NCBI GenBank assembly: GCA_002433075.1
Contig: DJHM01000030.1
Coordinates: 1-58,257 of the forward strand
Direction of reading: 5' to 3'
DNA: 58,257 nucleotides
Source of the DNA: Latescibacteria bacterium UBA6620
Lineage (GTDB): Bacteria > Latescibacterota > UBA2968
The position numbers were made by a program, and so were the translations under genes. The notes beneath the pieces were generated by a model. The model was given only the letters and a program-made list of their open reading frames with translations. It did no database searches and was not told the DNA's origin. Positions 17,601 to 24,213 of this stretch are shown here, piece after piece (the first letter of the stretch is position 1; each line of letters starts with the position of its first letter).

Positions 17601-17910
17601 TCGAAGGACCACCCACAGCGGTCAACCTATGCTCTTCATCACGATCGAGGACAAAACCGAAGTCACCGACGTCGTCTTCTGGCCCGACGTCTACGACCGC
17701 TTCGCCGACACCCTGGCCGAACCCGGCCCGTTCGAAATCTGGGGCACGGTTTCAGAAGAGTGGGGAACCTACACCCTCGAAGCCGACACCATCACCGCCG
17801 TCACCTGGTCCCCCAACGTCGTCGACCTCGACCTCGCGTCCCGGCGGCTGGAGAATTCGTTCAAGGACTACGCGCCCTACGCCGACATCCAACCCACGGT
17901 TGCCGCGTAA
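14653..17910 (+). CDS. dnaE2: Error-prone DNA polymerase, DnaE2/ImuC type
   Basis: Encodes 1085 residues from the ATG at 14653, preceded by GAGGGG. It is a C-family DNA polymerase. The N-terminal PHP domain contains PLHCHSTCSF and ALTDTDR. The palm contains RGSAANSITFYNIG and the catalytic PDADLDF at residues 400-406. The third catalytic Asp is near residue 541 in KFDLLGNG, and FCKSHSASYA and a helix-hairpin-helix region follow. The C-terminal OB fold contains MLFITIEDKTEVTDVVFW. Length and layout fit DnaE2, the translesion polymerase that works with ImuB. A 19-bp dispersed repeat inside the gene adds SPERSRR (979-985) just before the OB strand. It is first gene of a four-gene same-strand cluster. 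Confidence 0.9.
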   Translation: MFIPLHCHSTCSFHAGVCSPEDLATRAASYGFKAIALTDTDRMGGLIRFYLACREHGIKPILGVELTDPSARQASPASRIPMAESEGNPSSSRSGDARAGQPSNAIVLLAKNAEGYGDLCEIITQRHVDPGFSFAKVFAKPWPNLFFLTGFPHLLRQLAATPNRASLYGELVNNGALTRRRSRELEVVTRKFDLPLAATNNSYFLDPDDHDTHRILSAIGLVSTLSRLEPHETASRNAFLKSADQMGRMFPDHPDAIANTARIADDCNVELELGQWILPRIDVPNGHTPESYLAKIAWDGLEQHYAGTNAYPRAKEIQATELDIITRLGYPSYFIMVKQVRDWANERLSEGYRRHKDCTILRGSAANSITFYNIGASDLDPIKYDLYFQRFLNEERASPPDADLDFGWDERDDVLEHVVDKWGRDRVAITCTTNHFRGRAAFRETAKVFGYPEEEISEIQKSLKTKTRRVHDDELERIMTIAQRIKGKPRFLGQHPGGLLITNDPIRRHVACEYSGGPKNRLITQVDMHSGIDELGLIKFDLLGNGSLSVLRDGLRQLSEQGYPDPEVWDLEKCYHDERVLDIIRKGRTKGIFYIESPAQTRLNKKAQVESFEELAITSSLVRPAGASYTATFIERHRKAKAGITDWEYLHPSLEPILKDAHDVCAFQEDVTKICHEVAGLSFKKADRIRKMMNSLHEGELSETLLRQTAEEFMQGCIDTSGLSREQAVELWNRVGSFTGFSFCKSHSASYAQLSFQCTYLKAYYPAQFLSAVISNQHGFYTKDVYLNEARRWGIRILPLSINESNNGYHGKHNWIRPGLMHVRNLTQKSLGSLLLERNANGHYRNLTDFIRRVDIGRKEIEKLILVGAFDGFGLAQPELLYQLDGVYGRLKPSAPSLFDSAEGLAQELHPGLKDYTLAERCLNELELLGFMLSGNILEILSMHPTSRNAVPAARISEHVDQRIKVFGWPVTRRVHHVSPERSRRTTHSGQPMLFITIEDKTEVTDVVFWPDVYDRFADTLAEPGPFEIWGTVSEEWGTYTLEADTITAVTWSPNVVDLDLASRRLENSFKDYAPYADIQPTVAA
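17589..17607. repeat. Dispersed repeat inside the dnaE2 coding region
   Basis: CCCTGAGCGGAGTCGAAGG is nearly the same as the intergenic copy at 5775-5793 (one base differs over the shared TCCTGAGCGCAGTCGAAGG core, plus the first base). In this frame it is translated as SPERSRR. The reading frame is kept, so the insertion appears tolerated. Confidence 0.75.
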
Positions 17911-17984
17911 AACTAGCCCCGGAGGGGCGATCGATTCGCGAGAAGGACGCATCCCGAAACACCGAACTCCCACAGGAGAAAACA

Positions 17985-18965
17985 ATGCCCGTCGACGCCC
18001 CCGGTATCACCCTCGAAGCCGACCCCAACGTCTGCGACTCCTTCATCGCCAGCCTTTGTGCGATTCTCGACAGTTGGGGGCGACCGTCCGACTACGCCTA
18101 TGTCGCGGGCCTCTCGGGTCTCGCTTTTTCCCCCGTCCTCGATACCGGGGAGGATTGTCGGGCCTGGTGGATGGAGGGAGGCGACGACATCCATCTCGAC
18201 TTTCTTGGTCGGGCCCTTGGCTTCGTCGTCGAAAAAGTCACGGAACGACAGGACCGCGAATGGGACACGCATCCCGAGCCCGATGCCCTTTCCGATTCAC
18301 GTCGTCGCTATCTCTGCCGACTCAAGACGGGGCTGGCCAACGACTGCGGCGTCATCGTCCGAACCTGGCCGACGTGGAGTGTTCTCACAGGATGGTCCAG
18401 GGACATCACAACCATTCCATTCACGCCGGGCCCGGGCTTCGAAAAACTCTGCAACGACGCCTGTCCACCTTATAAAACGAATCTGGCCTACATCATCACG
18501 CCCGGTAAACCGACCCTCTTGCAGGAAGATGCGGTTGAAGAGGCGCTCACCTTCGGTGCCAGAGTGGCCAACGGCTCCGCCGGCGCCAGCCCGTTCAAGT
18601 ATGGGGGCGCACTCTACGAAGCCACTGCAAAGCGTCTGGACCACGATCCGTTCTGTGAGCCGTGCGGCGAAAAGTCTCACACGTGTGCCAGGCGCACTTT
18701 CAGACGCGTCGTCGGAACAGCCCAGAGCGCGATCGATTTTCTCGAGCAATCGGCACGGGTCGTCGACACGCATCCGGACTGTCGCAAGCGTGCCATCGAT
18801 CGTTACCGTCGCATCATCGCTTCGACCGCCCCGTACGACGGCCTGGCACTCAGCGCCGGGTGGAGCGATCCCGCATTTCGGCTGAAATTGAAGGAAGACG
18901 TCCTGCGAATGGGCGCACTCCACCAGGATGCGGCCAAAGCCCTGAAGCACCTGGCCCGAGCATAG
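17985..18965 (+). CDS. Unrecognised protein with a BtrH-like N-terminal region
   Basis: Encodes 326 residues; AGGAG lies seven bases before the ATG. The N-terminal region (FIASLCAILDSWGRP, YVAGLSGLAFSPVL, then a Trp-rich stretch and DFLGRALGFVVEKV) resembles the BtrH-like cysteine-hydrolase/acyltransferase N-terminal domain. A Cys stands in LCAILDSWG. The C-terminal half is helical and has a Cys-rich stretch (CEPCGEKSHTCARR) that could bind metal. No family function can be stated. It lies between the DnaE2-type polymerase (74-base gap) and the ImuB-like gene (59-base gap), on the same strand, so it is probably co-transcribed with them. Confidence 0.7.
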   Translation: MPVDAPGITLEADPNVCDSFIASLCAILDSWGRPSDYAYVAGLSGLAFSPVLDTGEDCRAWWMEGGDDIHLDFLGRALGFVVEKVTERQDREWDTHPEPDALSDSRRRYLCRLKTGLANDCGVIVRTWPTWSVLTGWSRDITTIPFTPGPGFEKLCNDACPPYKTNLAYIITPGKPTLLQEDAVEEALTFGARVANGSAGASPFKYGGALYEATAKRLDHDPFCEPCGEKSHTCARRTFRRVVGTAQSAIDFLEQSARVVDTHPDCRKRAIDRYRRIIASTAPYDGLALSAGWSDPAFRLKLKEDVLRMGALHQDAAKALKHLARA

Positions 18966-19024
18966 AAGCGATCGCTGAACTCGATGCAATAGACACCCAT
19001 CCCGACTGAGCCCACATCGAACCC

Positions 19025-20278
19025 TTGTTCTTCTCGATCGAACACGACCATTTCTCCGCCCAGGCGCTCTCCGCCTACGACCCCACGCTCCGCACCCGGC
19101 CGTTCGTCGTCGTGCAGCAGAACGTCGACAGCCACAAGTGCGCCGTCTTTGCGTGCTCGTCCCGTGCGAAAGCTCTCGGAATTCGCCGTGGGCAGTCGGT
19201 GCAGCAGGTCCTCAAGCGACACCGGAAAGTCGAGGCCGTCCCCCGTGACGACGACATCGAACAGACAGCGAAGGACGAGCTGGCCTGGATCATCGAATCG
19301 TTCACACCCGAGCACGACGTGAACGACTTCGGACGTTGCCAGCTCGACCTTTCGGGCACCCCCGTGCTGCATCGCGAATCACCGGAGGAAATCGCCGATC
19401 GCCTGCGCCACGAAATCATGCACACGATCGGCATGACCGACGTTGCCGTCGGTGCCGCCTCGACCTGGCTCATCGCGAACATGCTCGCGAAGGTCGCACG
19501 TCCGAGCGGGGTGCGCATTTGCGAACCCGGCGAAGAGGCCGACGTCCTCGCCTCCTTCAGCGCCGATCTGTTGCCCGGTCTCTCGCCCGGTGTCCGCGAG
19601 CGCATCCGTCAGTACGGGGTCAAACACGTCGGCCAGATCCAGCGACTCGGCAAGGACGCGCTCGTCGTCCGACTCGGGGGCGAAGGCGAACGGCTCTACA
19701 GTCTGGCCATCGGTCTCGACACGGGGCGGAACCGAAAAATCCAGAAAAAGCGCGCGATCGAGGTCGAATTCACCCTCGACCGCGACGTCAACGATGAGCG
19801 ACAGCTCATCCAGCACGTCAAATACACGGCCGACAAGCTCTGTCACGCACTCCGAACAGAGGACGTCCAGACGCAGCATCTCACGTTCGTTCTCACCTAC
19901 ACCGACAACCGCTCGACGCAGAAGACGATGCGATGGCCTCATCCCACAGTCGACGTTACCACCATCACCACCAACGCCATTCGACTCTTCCGCGATCTCT
20001 ACCAGCGTCGCGTTGCCATCAAGATCCTTCGTCTCGCCGTCAACCGTCCACGTGCCGATACGGGTCAATTCGACCTGTTCGAATCCACGTGGGAGAAAAA
20101 GCAGCGCGCCGTCTCCAGGGCAGTCACGGACGTACGAATGAGGATGGGCTTCGATGCCGTGATCCCCGCGTCCAACGTCGCAAGATCCGAACAAGTGAGC
20201 GGACGTGAGGACACACCGACGGAGCAACAGGCGTTGATCGACCATCTCGACCTGCTGGACGAAGGACACAGGAGATAA
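19025..20278 (+). CDS. imuB: Y-family polymerase-like protein, probably catalytically inactive (ImuB-like)
   Basis: Encodes 417 residues from a TTG start without a clear ribosome site. It follows the Y-family plan: N-terminal palm (FFSIEHDHFSAQAL, where the usual VDMD first carboxylate is replaced by Glu), AVFACSSRAKALGIRRGQSV, then a thumb with GVKHVGQIQRLGKDALV and a little-finger-like C-terminal region. The second catalytic block, normally SIDEAFLD, reads DFGRCQLDLSG, so the Asp-Glu pair is lost. QFDLF at residues 348-352 is a good beta-clamp binding motif. ImuB proteins are inactive Y-family adaptors that bring DnaE2 to the clamp; this gene fits that role and lies two genes after the polymerase. 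A divergent active DinB is less likely. Confidence 0.8.
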   Translation: MFFSIEHDHFSAQALSAYDPTLRTRPFVVVQQNVDSHKCAVFACSSRAKALGIRRGQSVQQVLKRHRKVEAVPRDDDIEQTAKDELAWIIESFTPEHDVNDFGRCQLDLSGTPVLHRESPEEIADRLRHEIMHTIGMTDVAVGAASTWLIANMLAKVARPSGVRICEPGEEADVLASFSADLLPGLSPGVRERIRQYGVKHVGQIQRLGKDALVVRLGGEGERLYSLAIGLDTGRNRKIQKKRAIEVEFTLDRDVNDERQLIQHVKYTADKLCHALRTEDVQTQHLTFVLTYTDNRSTQKTMRWPHPTVDVTTITTNAIRLFRDLYQRRVAIKILRLAVNRPRADTGQFDLFESTWEKKQRAVSRAVTDVRMRMGFDAVIPASNVARSEQVSGREDTPTEQQALIDHLDLLDEGHRR

Positions 20279-20348
20279 TCAGAGCGGGAAAGCGAGGGAC
20301 GTTTGTTTCGCCCTCTCTCCCCGTCCCCCGCTCTCCCGCTCAGTTCTC

Positions 20349-21317
20349 ATGCAGCAGCTGACCATCATTCCACGGGACGACCGCCGCGGCGCCTGGTCCC
20401 CACTCGGCATACCGCCCAATATTTCCCGGTCGGGGTACTATGTGGGGACGTCCGGCTACTACTTCGACGATTGGGTCGGCCGCTTCAATCCGCCGCAGGC
20501 CACCAAACGCCAGCAGTCAGAAATGTCCGCCGAGCAAAGGGACGCACAGGACCGACTGCGCTTCTACCAGCGATACTTTTCGTTCGTCGAGATCAACAAC
20601 ACGTTCTACCGAGAACCCGACATCGCGAATTTTCTCGATATCGAGCGACGCAGCAAACCGGCGATGAAGTACGCCGTGAAGGTCCACCGCGAAATTTCCC
20701 ACACCAAAACGTGGGACACCGAAGCGGGCCAGCGGATGATGTCGGACCATATCACGGCTGTCAGTCCTCTCGTCGAGACCGGGCGTTTTTTCAGTTTCCT
20801 CATTCAACTCGAGGACCGCGTCGTCCGCAGTCGGAAACGCCTCGAGTACCTCCTCCACGTAGCCGATGTCGCGACCCGTTCGAAGATCGACGTTCACATC
20901 GAATTCCGTCACATCTCGTGGCACGAAATGCATCCGCTCCAGGCCCTCAAGGATGCGGGCGTCGGCATCTGCAACACGGAAATCCCACCGATCCGTCACG
21001 CCTTTCCCCTCAAAACCTACGCCACGACCGACAAGGGCTACGTCCGTTACAGTGGAAGGAACCTCGATCACTGGTATCCTCGCCAGGAACAGAAGACATC
21101 CAGACAGCGCACCGAGGCACGTAACGCGCGCTACGACTACCTGTATTCGAAAGAGGAAGTCGAAGAGCGGGTCACAGGGCAACTGGAACTGGGTCTGAAG
21201 GTCAGTTCTGTCGCCATCGCGTGGAACAACCACTATAACATCAGCGCCGTCCACAACGCGATCTCGAACGTCCATCAGCTCAAGATGAAGCTCACACCGT
21301 CCAAACAGACGTCTTGA
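20349..21317 (+). CDS. DUF72 (YecE-like) family protein
   Basis: Encodes 322 residues. It carries the hallmarks of DUF72: YVGTSGYYFDDWVGRFNPP, FVEINNTFYREP, KYAVKVHREISH, VHIEFRHISW, TDKGYVRYSGRN and RYDYLYSKEE, then WNNHYN near the end. The fold is a TIM-barrel-like one whose biochemical role is unknown; residues are arranged as in a metal or phosphate-binding site. It is the last gene of the dnaE2 cluster, 70 bases after the ImuB-like gene. The gap contains an imperfect inverted repeat with GAGCGGGA and TCCCGCTC ends (20282-20342). The position suggests a role in DNA damage tolerance, which is inference. Confidence 0.85.
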   Translation: MQQLTIIPRDDRRGAWSPLGIPPNISRSGYYVGTSGYYFDDWVGRFNPPQATKRQQSEMSAEQRDAQDRLRFYQRYFSFVEINNTFYREPDIANFLDIERRSKPAMKYAVKVHREISHTKTWDTEAGQRMMSDHITAVSPLVETGRFFSFLIQLEDRVVRSRKRLEYLLHVADVATRSKIDVHIEFRHISWHEMHPLQALKDAGVGICNTEIPPIRHAFPLKTYATTDKGYVRYSGRNLDHWYPRQEQKTSRQRTEARNARYDYLYSKEEVEERVTGQLELGLKVSSVAIAWNNHYNISAVHNAISNVHQLKMKLTPSKQTS

Positions 21318-21380
21318 CGCCAGCCGCACCTCCACCCACCTTCGGGCGACCGAAGCTCACAACCCGGAGGACGGCACATC

Positions 21381-21806
21381 TTGAGTCTCAAAATCCTCGG
21401 AAGGATCGCCCTGATCGCCGCCGTTGCAGTCGCCTGCCGCGAAGATCCCCCGGCAACGGGAGAATCCTCGCAAATAGACGGGATCGAGGCGACTCTCTCC
21501 GCGCCAGCCAGAGCCGATTCGAATTCGATTCTCGTCGACTATACGCTCACCAGAACCGGCTCGGTCGACGCCTGGGCCCTCGACCAAACCGCCTGGCTGG
21601 ACGTGCGGTATTTCGACGCCGAGGGAGTTCGCCTGAAGAAGGTTGGGGTCCAGGTCGTGCCCGTCGATCTTGGGACCGACTTTTCGTCCGGTCAGGCCCC
21701 GTCCGTCACCCGACAGCTCAGGCTCTTCCCCCCTGCCGCTGCCCGATCGCTGGCAATCGCCCTCGGTCGCTCCCCGCTCGTGACGGCCTCGGTGGTGATC
21801 CCCTGA
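21381..21806 (+). CDS. Hypothetical lipoprotein
   Basis: Encodes 141 residues from a TTG with GGAGG ten bases upstream. The N-terminus ILGRIALIAAVAVAC ends in a lipobox (AVAC), so Cys19 should be lipid-modified and the protein held at the membrane. The mature part is beta-rich (IEATLSAPARA, ILVDYTLTRTG, WLDVRYFDAEGVRLKKVGVQVV), compatible with a small immunoglobulin-like or beta-sandwich domain. I do not recognise a family. It lies 63 bases after the DUF72 gene and could still belong to that transcript. Confidence 0.6.
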   Translation: MSLKILGRIALIAAVAVACREDPPATGESSQIDGIEATLSAPARADSNSILVDYTLTRTGSVDAWALDQTAWLDVRYFDAEGVRLKKVGVQVVPVDLGTDFSSGQAPSVTRQLRLFPPAAARSLAIALGRSPLVTASVVIP

Positions 21807-21810
21807 ACGC

Positions 21811-21840
21811 AAAAAGCTCCCAGATCTGAATCTCGGAGCT
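21811..21840 (-). terminator. Rho-independent terminator, minus strand
   Basis: AGCTCC and AGAT on one side pair with ATCT and GGAGCT on the other around a four-base loop, with one mismatch. On the minus strand a run of five T follows. It lies 28 bases after the stop of the gene at 21868-22029. It may also slow transcription coming from the lipoprotein gene. Confidence 0.7.
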
Positions 21841-21867
21841 TCATCGCAATACGCAGAACTCTAACCG

Positions 21868-22029
21868 TTAGGAGCGCCTTAGAAAACTGGCTGCAGCGGC
21901 AACGTAAAACAGAACGACGCCCGGCACAATCTGCCAGACCTCACCCGTAGACAGCAAAAGCACGCTGGCCGCGCCCGCAAGCGTCACAAAAGCCTTCCGG
22001 CCGTATTCCCGACTCCCGACAGTATTCAC
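21868..22029 (-). CDS. Small two-helix membrane protein
   Basis: Encodes 53 residues. The GTG at 22029 is preferred because GGGAGG lies five bases before it; a longer frame starts at 22062. Two hydrophobic stretches (AFVTLAGAASVLLLS and IVPGVVLFYVAAAASFL) separated by TGEVWQ suggest a helical hairpin in the membrane, with a basic end. The family is unknown. The gene is followed closely by a terminator, which supports its being real. Confidence 0.55.
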   Translation of the reverse strand: MNTVGSREYGRKAFVTLAGAASVLLLSTGEVWQIVPGVVLFYVAAAASFLRRS

Positions 22030-22300
22030 AATGGCCTCCCGACGATTCGTAATTTCAACCACGTTCAGTGGTCCCGTGCCGAGAGAAATGCAAACCGGTA
22101 CTATAATCGAGAAAAATTTTTCCCCCTACATAGCTGTTTTAGAAGAGTTTAGGCCCCCATATATGGGATGAGATCCTGCCCCCCAATTCCAAATGGCGGA
22201 AAGTTCGACCATCTGTGAAAAAGTGTTCCCCCCTGAGCAAAGCAACGCCCGGCCTGGACATCCCGGGCCGGGCTCTCTATCGAAACGTAAGAGGCAAGAC
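22030..22300. other. 271-bp gap with palindrome and GC-rich hairpin
   Basis: CCCATATATGGG at 22156-22167 is a perfect 12-bp palindrome in an AT-richer stretch that could hold the promoter of the small membrane gene. GCCCGGCC (22248-22255) pairs with GGCCGGGC (22267-22274) and could end the ankyrin transcript on the minus strand, though only a weak T-rich run follows. Confidence 0.45.
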
Positions 22301-22846
22301 TCAGGGTCTCACGGAAGACCCGGCTCCGCCCCGCAAAATGCAGACGATCGATCGATGGCCCTTCCGCCTGGCCATACTCAGGGCGGTCGTCCCCTTCCGT
22401 TCTGCGTGCGGCTGGCTGCCATTTTCAAGCAAGACTTCGACCGCGGTCACGTGGCCGGCCCTGGCCGCCGTCATCAGGGGCGTCAACTCGTTCCGTCCCC
22501 GGGTATTGCAGTCCGCTCCGTGACCGATCAACAAACGAAGGACCTCGACGCGTCCTTTGGCCGCGGCGTAAAGAACGGGCGCGTTCCCCAATGCGTCCCG
22601 ACGGTTCGCATCTCCACCGGATCCCAGCAAGGCGGCCACGACACGCGTTTGACCGTTGAAGCTCGCCCACTCCAGCGCGGATTCCCCGTGGGCGTTCACC
22701 CCGTTGGCATCCGCACCCTTCGACAGATGGGACTGTACGGATTCGAGATCGCCCGCCCTGGCAGCCTCGACAAGCACATTGGCTCGGACGGATTCCGGAA
22801 CACCGAAGAACAAGGCGGCAAGAACGATGGCAGAGGTCGCTCTCAT
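22301..22846 (-). CDS. Secreted ankyrin-repeat protein
   Basis: Encodes 181 residues from the ATG at 22846. A signal peptide (TSAIVLAALFFGVPESVRA) precedes about four ankyrin repeats with typical motifs: LVEAARAGDLESVQSHLSKG, GESALEWASFNGQTRVVAAL, VLYAAAKGRVEVLRLLI and LTPLMTAARAGHVTAVEVLL. It is thus probably periplasmic, binding another protein. It is preceded by a 22-codon open frame with a strong ribosome site whose stop lies one base before this ATG, so translation may depend on re-initiation. Confidence 0.75.
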   Translation of the reverse strand: MRATSAIVLAALFFGVPESVRANVLVEAARAGDLESVQSHLSKGADANGVNAHGESALEWASFNGQTRVVAALLGSGGDANRRDALGNAPVLYAAAKGRVEVLRLLIGHGADCNTRGRNELTPLMTAARAGHVTAVEVLLENGSQPHAERKGTTALSMARRKGHRSIVCILRGGAGSSVRP

Positions 22847-22847
22847 C

Positions 22848-22916
22848 TCAATCCCGATTGAAGGACTCGATCTCGGTACGACGATCCCCGAAGACCGCAT
22901 CAGCTCGCGGTGGCAT
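22848..22916 (-). CDS. Possible 22-codon leader ORF before the ankyrin gene
   Basis: The ATG at 22916 follows AAAGGAG with good spacing, and the frame ends in TGA at 22848-22850, leaving one base before the ankyrin ATG. The peptide (MPPRADAVFGDRRTEIESFN...) matches nothing I know. The strong ribosome site and tight spacing suggest a coupling leader; it could also be chance. Confidence 0.35.
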   Translation of the reverse strand: MPPRADAVFGDRRTEIESFNRD

Positions 22917-23221
22917 CACTCCTTTCACTTGTAGATAAAAGCGCACAAAGAGTCATAAGAGAACTCACGTGTGCAGAGCCTTAACTTCGCCGGACGCTAA
23001 ATTCCTGATTTTTCAAGGGTAGTCGGTCGTCGCCAGATTGGTGTACCTCCAGATCCATTCCGACAGCCCGCATTGACCTGAACCCGGTGAAACCATTGAG
23101 CGCCGGGAAGCCCCAACGCACCGAACGAAAAAACACCATTCCGGGTTCACTCAAACCGTGATCGATGATAGGTCCGGAATCGCTCGACCAGCGACTCGAT
23201 GAAACTGCTTGGGGGGAAAAT
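22917..23221. other. 305-bp intergenic region
   Basis: I see no supported gene. An 86-codon minus-strand frame (22981-23241) begins inside the terminator stem at 23222-23252 and has no family features. The region should hold the promoter of the ankyrin gene, but no good box pair was found. Confidence 0.45.
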
Positions 23222-23252
23222 AAAAAAAGGCCCTGGCGCATCTGCCAGGACC
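23222..23252 (-). terminator. Rho-independent terminator, minus strand
   Basis: GTCCTGGC and GCCAGGGCC-type arms form a stem on the minus strand (one mismatch), followed by TTTTTTTATTTT. It lies 28 bases after the stop of the coiled-coil gene at 23281-23550. Confidence 0.85.
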
Positions 23253-23280
23253 CCCTGCGATCAACTTGGAATGGGAATCG

Positions 23281-23550
23281 TCAAACTTTCTCTTCGATAT
23301 CCTCAGAAGCCACGGTCAGGCGGTACTCGAGATCTGCGATGAGGTCTTTCATGTTTCGAATCCGGGTCTCACAAAGATCTTCTTCCTCGGAGATCTTCTC
23401 TGCTTCCTCCTGCTTTTCCTTACGCCCCTCTTTTGATTTTTCGAGGTCGCGCTTGACCGCCGCCAGACGACGGTCGAGCTGCCTCAGGCCGATGGAGGTG
23501 TAGTACTTGACCCCGACGACAGCAGCAAGGCAGAGCAGAACCCAGTACAT
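23281..23550 (-). CDS. Small membrane-anchored coiled-coil protein
   Basis: Encodes 89 residues from the ATG at 23550, with GGGGG about nine bases upstream; a longer frame begins at 23625. An N-terminal membrane segment (MYWVLLCLAAVVGVKYY) is followed by one highly charged helix (LRQLDRRLAAVKRDLEKSK, EKQEEAEKISEEEDLC, MKDLIADLEYRLTV) that should form a coiled coil. The plan is the same as in the proteins at 13532 and 13885, and this gene too ends at a strong terminator. Phage-shock-like small proteins (PspB/PspC-type anchors) have a similar outline, but there is no sequence evidence for that link. Confidence 0.65.
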   Translation of the reverse strand: MYWVLLCLAAVVGVKYYTSIGLRQLDRRLAAVKRDLEKSKEGRKEKQEEAEKISEEEDLCETRIRNMKDLIADLEYRLTVASEDIEEKV

Positions 23551-23685
23551 CTGATGAATCCCCCGAGCTGGATGAGATGATCCGGCGACCCTCTGAAATG
23601 TAGCCTCAACGGAGCCATTCGACAAACAGCCCTTGTTCGTGAATCAGCGTATTCGTAAGTTGCTCGTGGCAATTCAGCTCTGCGA

Positions 23686-24036
23686 CTGGCCCAAAAACTC
23701 AACATTATCGTCGTAGACGACGAACCCATCGTTTGGGACGCGCTTGGCGCCGGGGACGGCCAGCAGGGCCTTGCTATGCTCGAGGAGCACGGTGCGGATG
23801 TCCTGATTACCGACGTTTATATGCCGGGCAAGTCGGGAATCGAACTCGTCCAGGACCTCCACCGCCGAGGCGATGCCGTTAAAGTGATCGTGATGACCGC
23901 CTTCCATATGCACGAAGGCATTGACATCTTTCAGATGGTCAAGAATTACGGTGTGGACGGCGTCCTCGGAAAGCCCATCGTCCTCGCAGAACTGTTCGAA
24001 ATGATCGACGGATTCTTCGCCGACTCTCCCTCCTGA
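23686..24036 (+). CDS. Receiver domain protein with an internal deletion (possibly decayed)
   Basis: Start is unresolved: the open frame runs from 23659, no ATG/GTG/TTG precedes the receiver start NIIVVDDEPIVWDAL, and 23686 is a CTG. The first in-frame ATG (23776) would remove the acidic pocket. About 13-15 residues normally found between the first helix and the second strand are missing: VDDEPIVWDAL is followed at once by GAGDGQQGLAMLEEHG. The rest is intact: phospho-acceptor Asp in LITDVYMPG, Thr in VMTAF, Lys in LGKPI. With the missing start and the deletion this may be a pseudogene. It lies before the LarA-like gene. Confidence 0.55.
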   Translation: MAQKLNIIVVDDEPIVWDALGAGDGQQGLAMLEEHGADVLITDVYMPGKSGIELVQDLHRRGDAVKVIVMTAFHMHEGIDIFQMVKNYGVDGVLGKPIVLAELFEMIDGFFADSPS

Positions 24037-24213
24037 GCTTCCCCCCCGAACTCCAGACAATCCGTGTGCCTTGATCGCTTGCAGGGCGCGCCACGTCCCT
24101 CCATATTTCGTATCGAGACGGGTGGTTTCCTTCACCTCGAGTGAAGGACGCCTGACCCCGGCTGACGCCCCAGTGTGGGCGGCCTTATTTACGGCTCTTT
24201 CGAAAGGCGACCG

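Noticed and set aside
22981..23241. An 86-codon minus-strand frame
   Set aside because: Its start lies inside the terminator stem at 23222-23252, and the product has no recognisable features.
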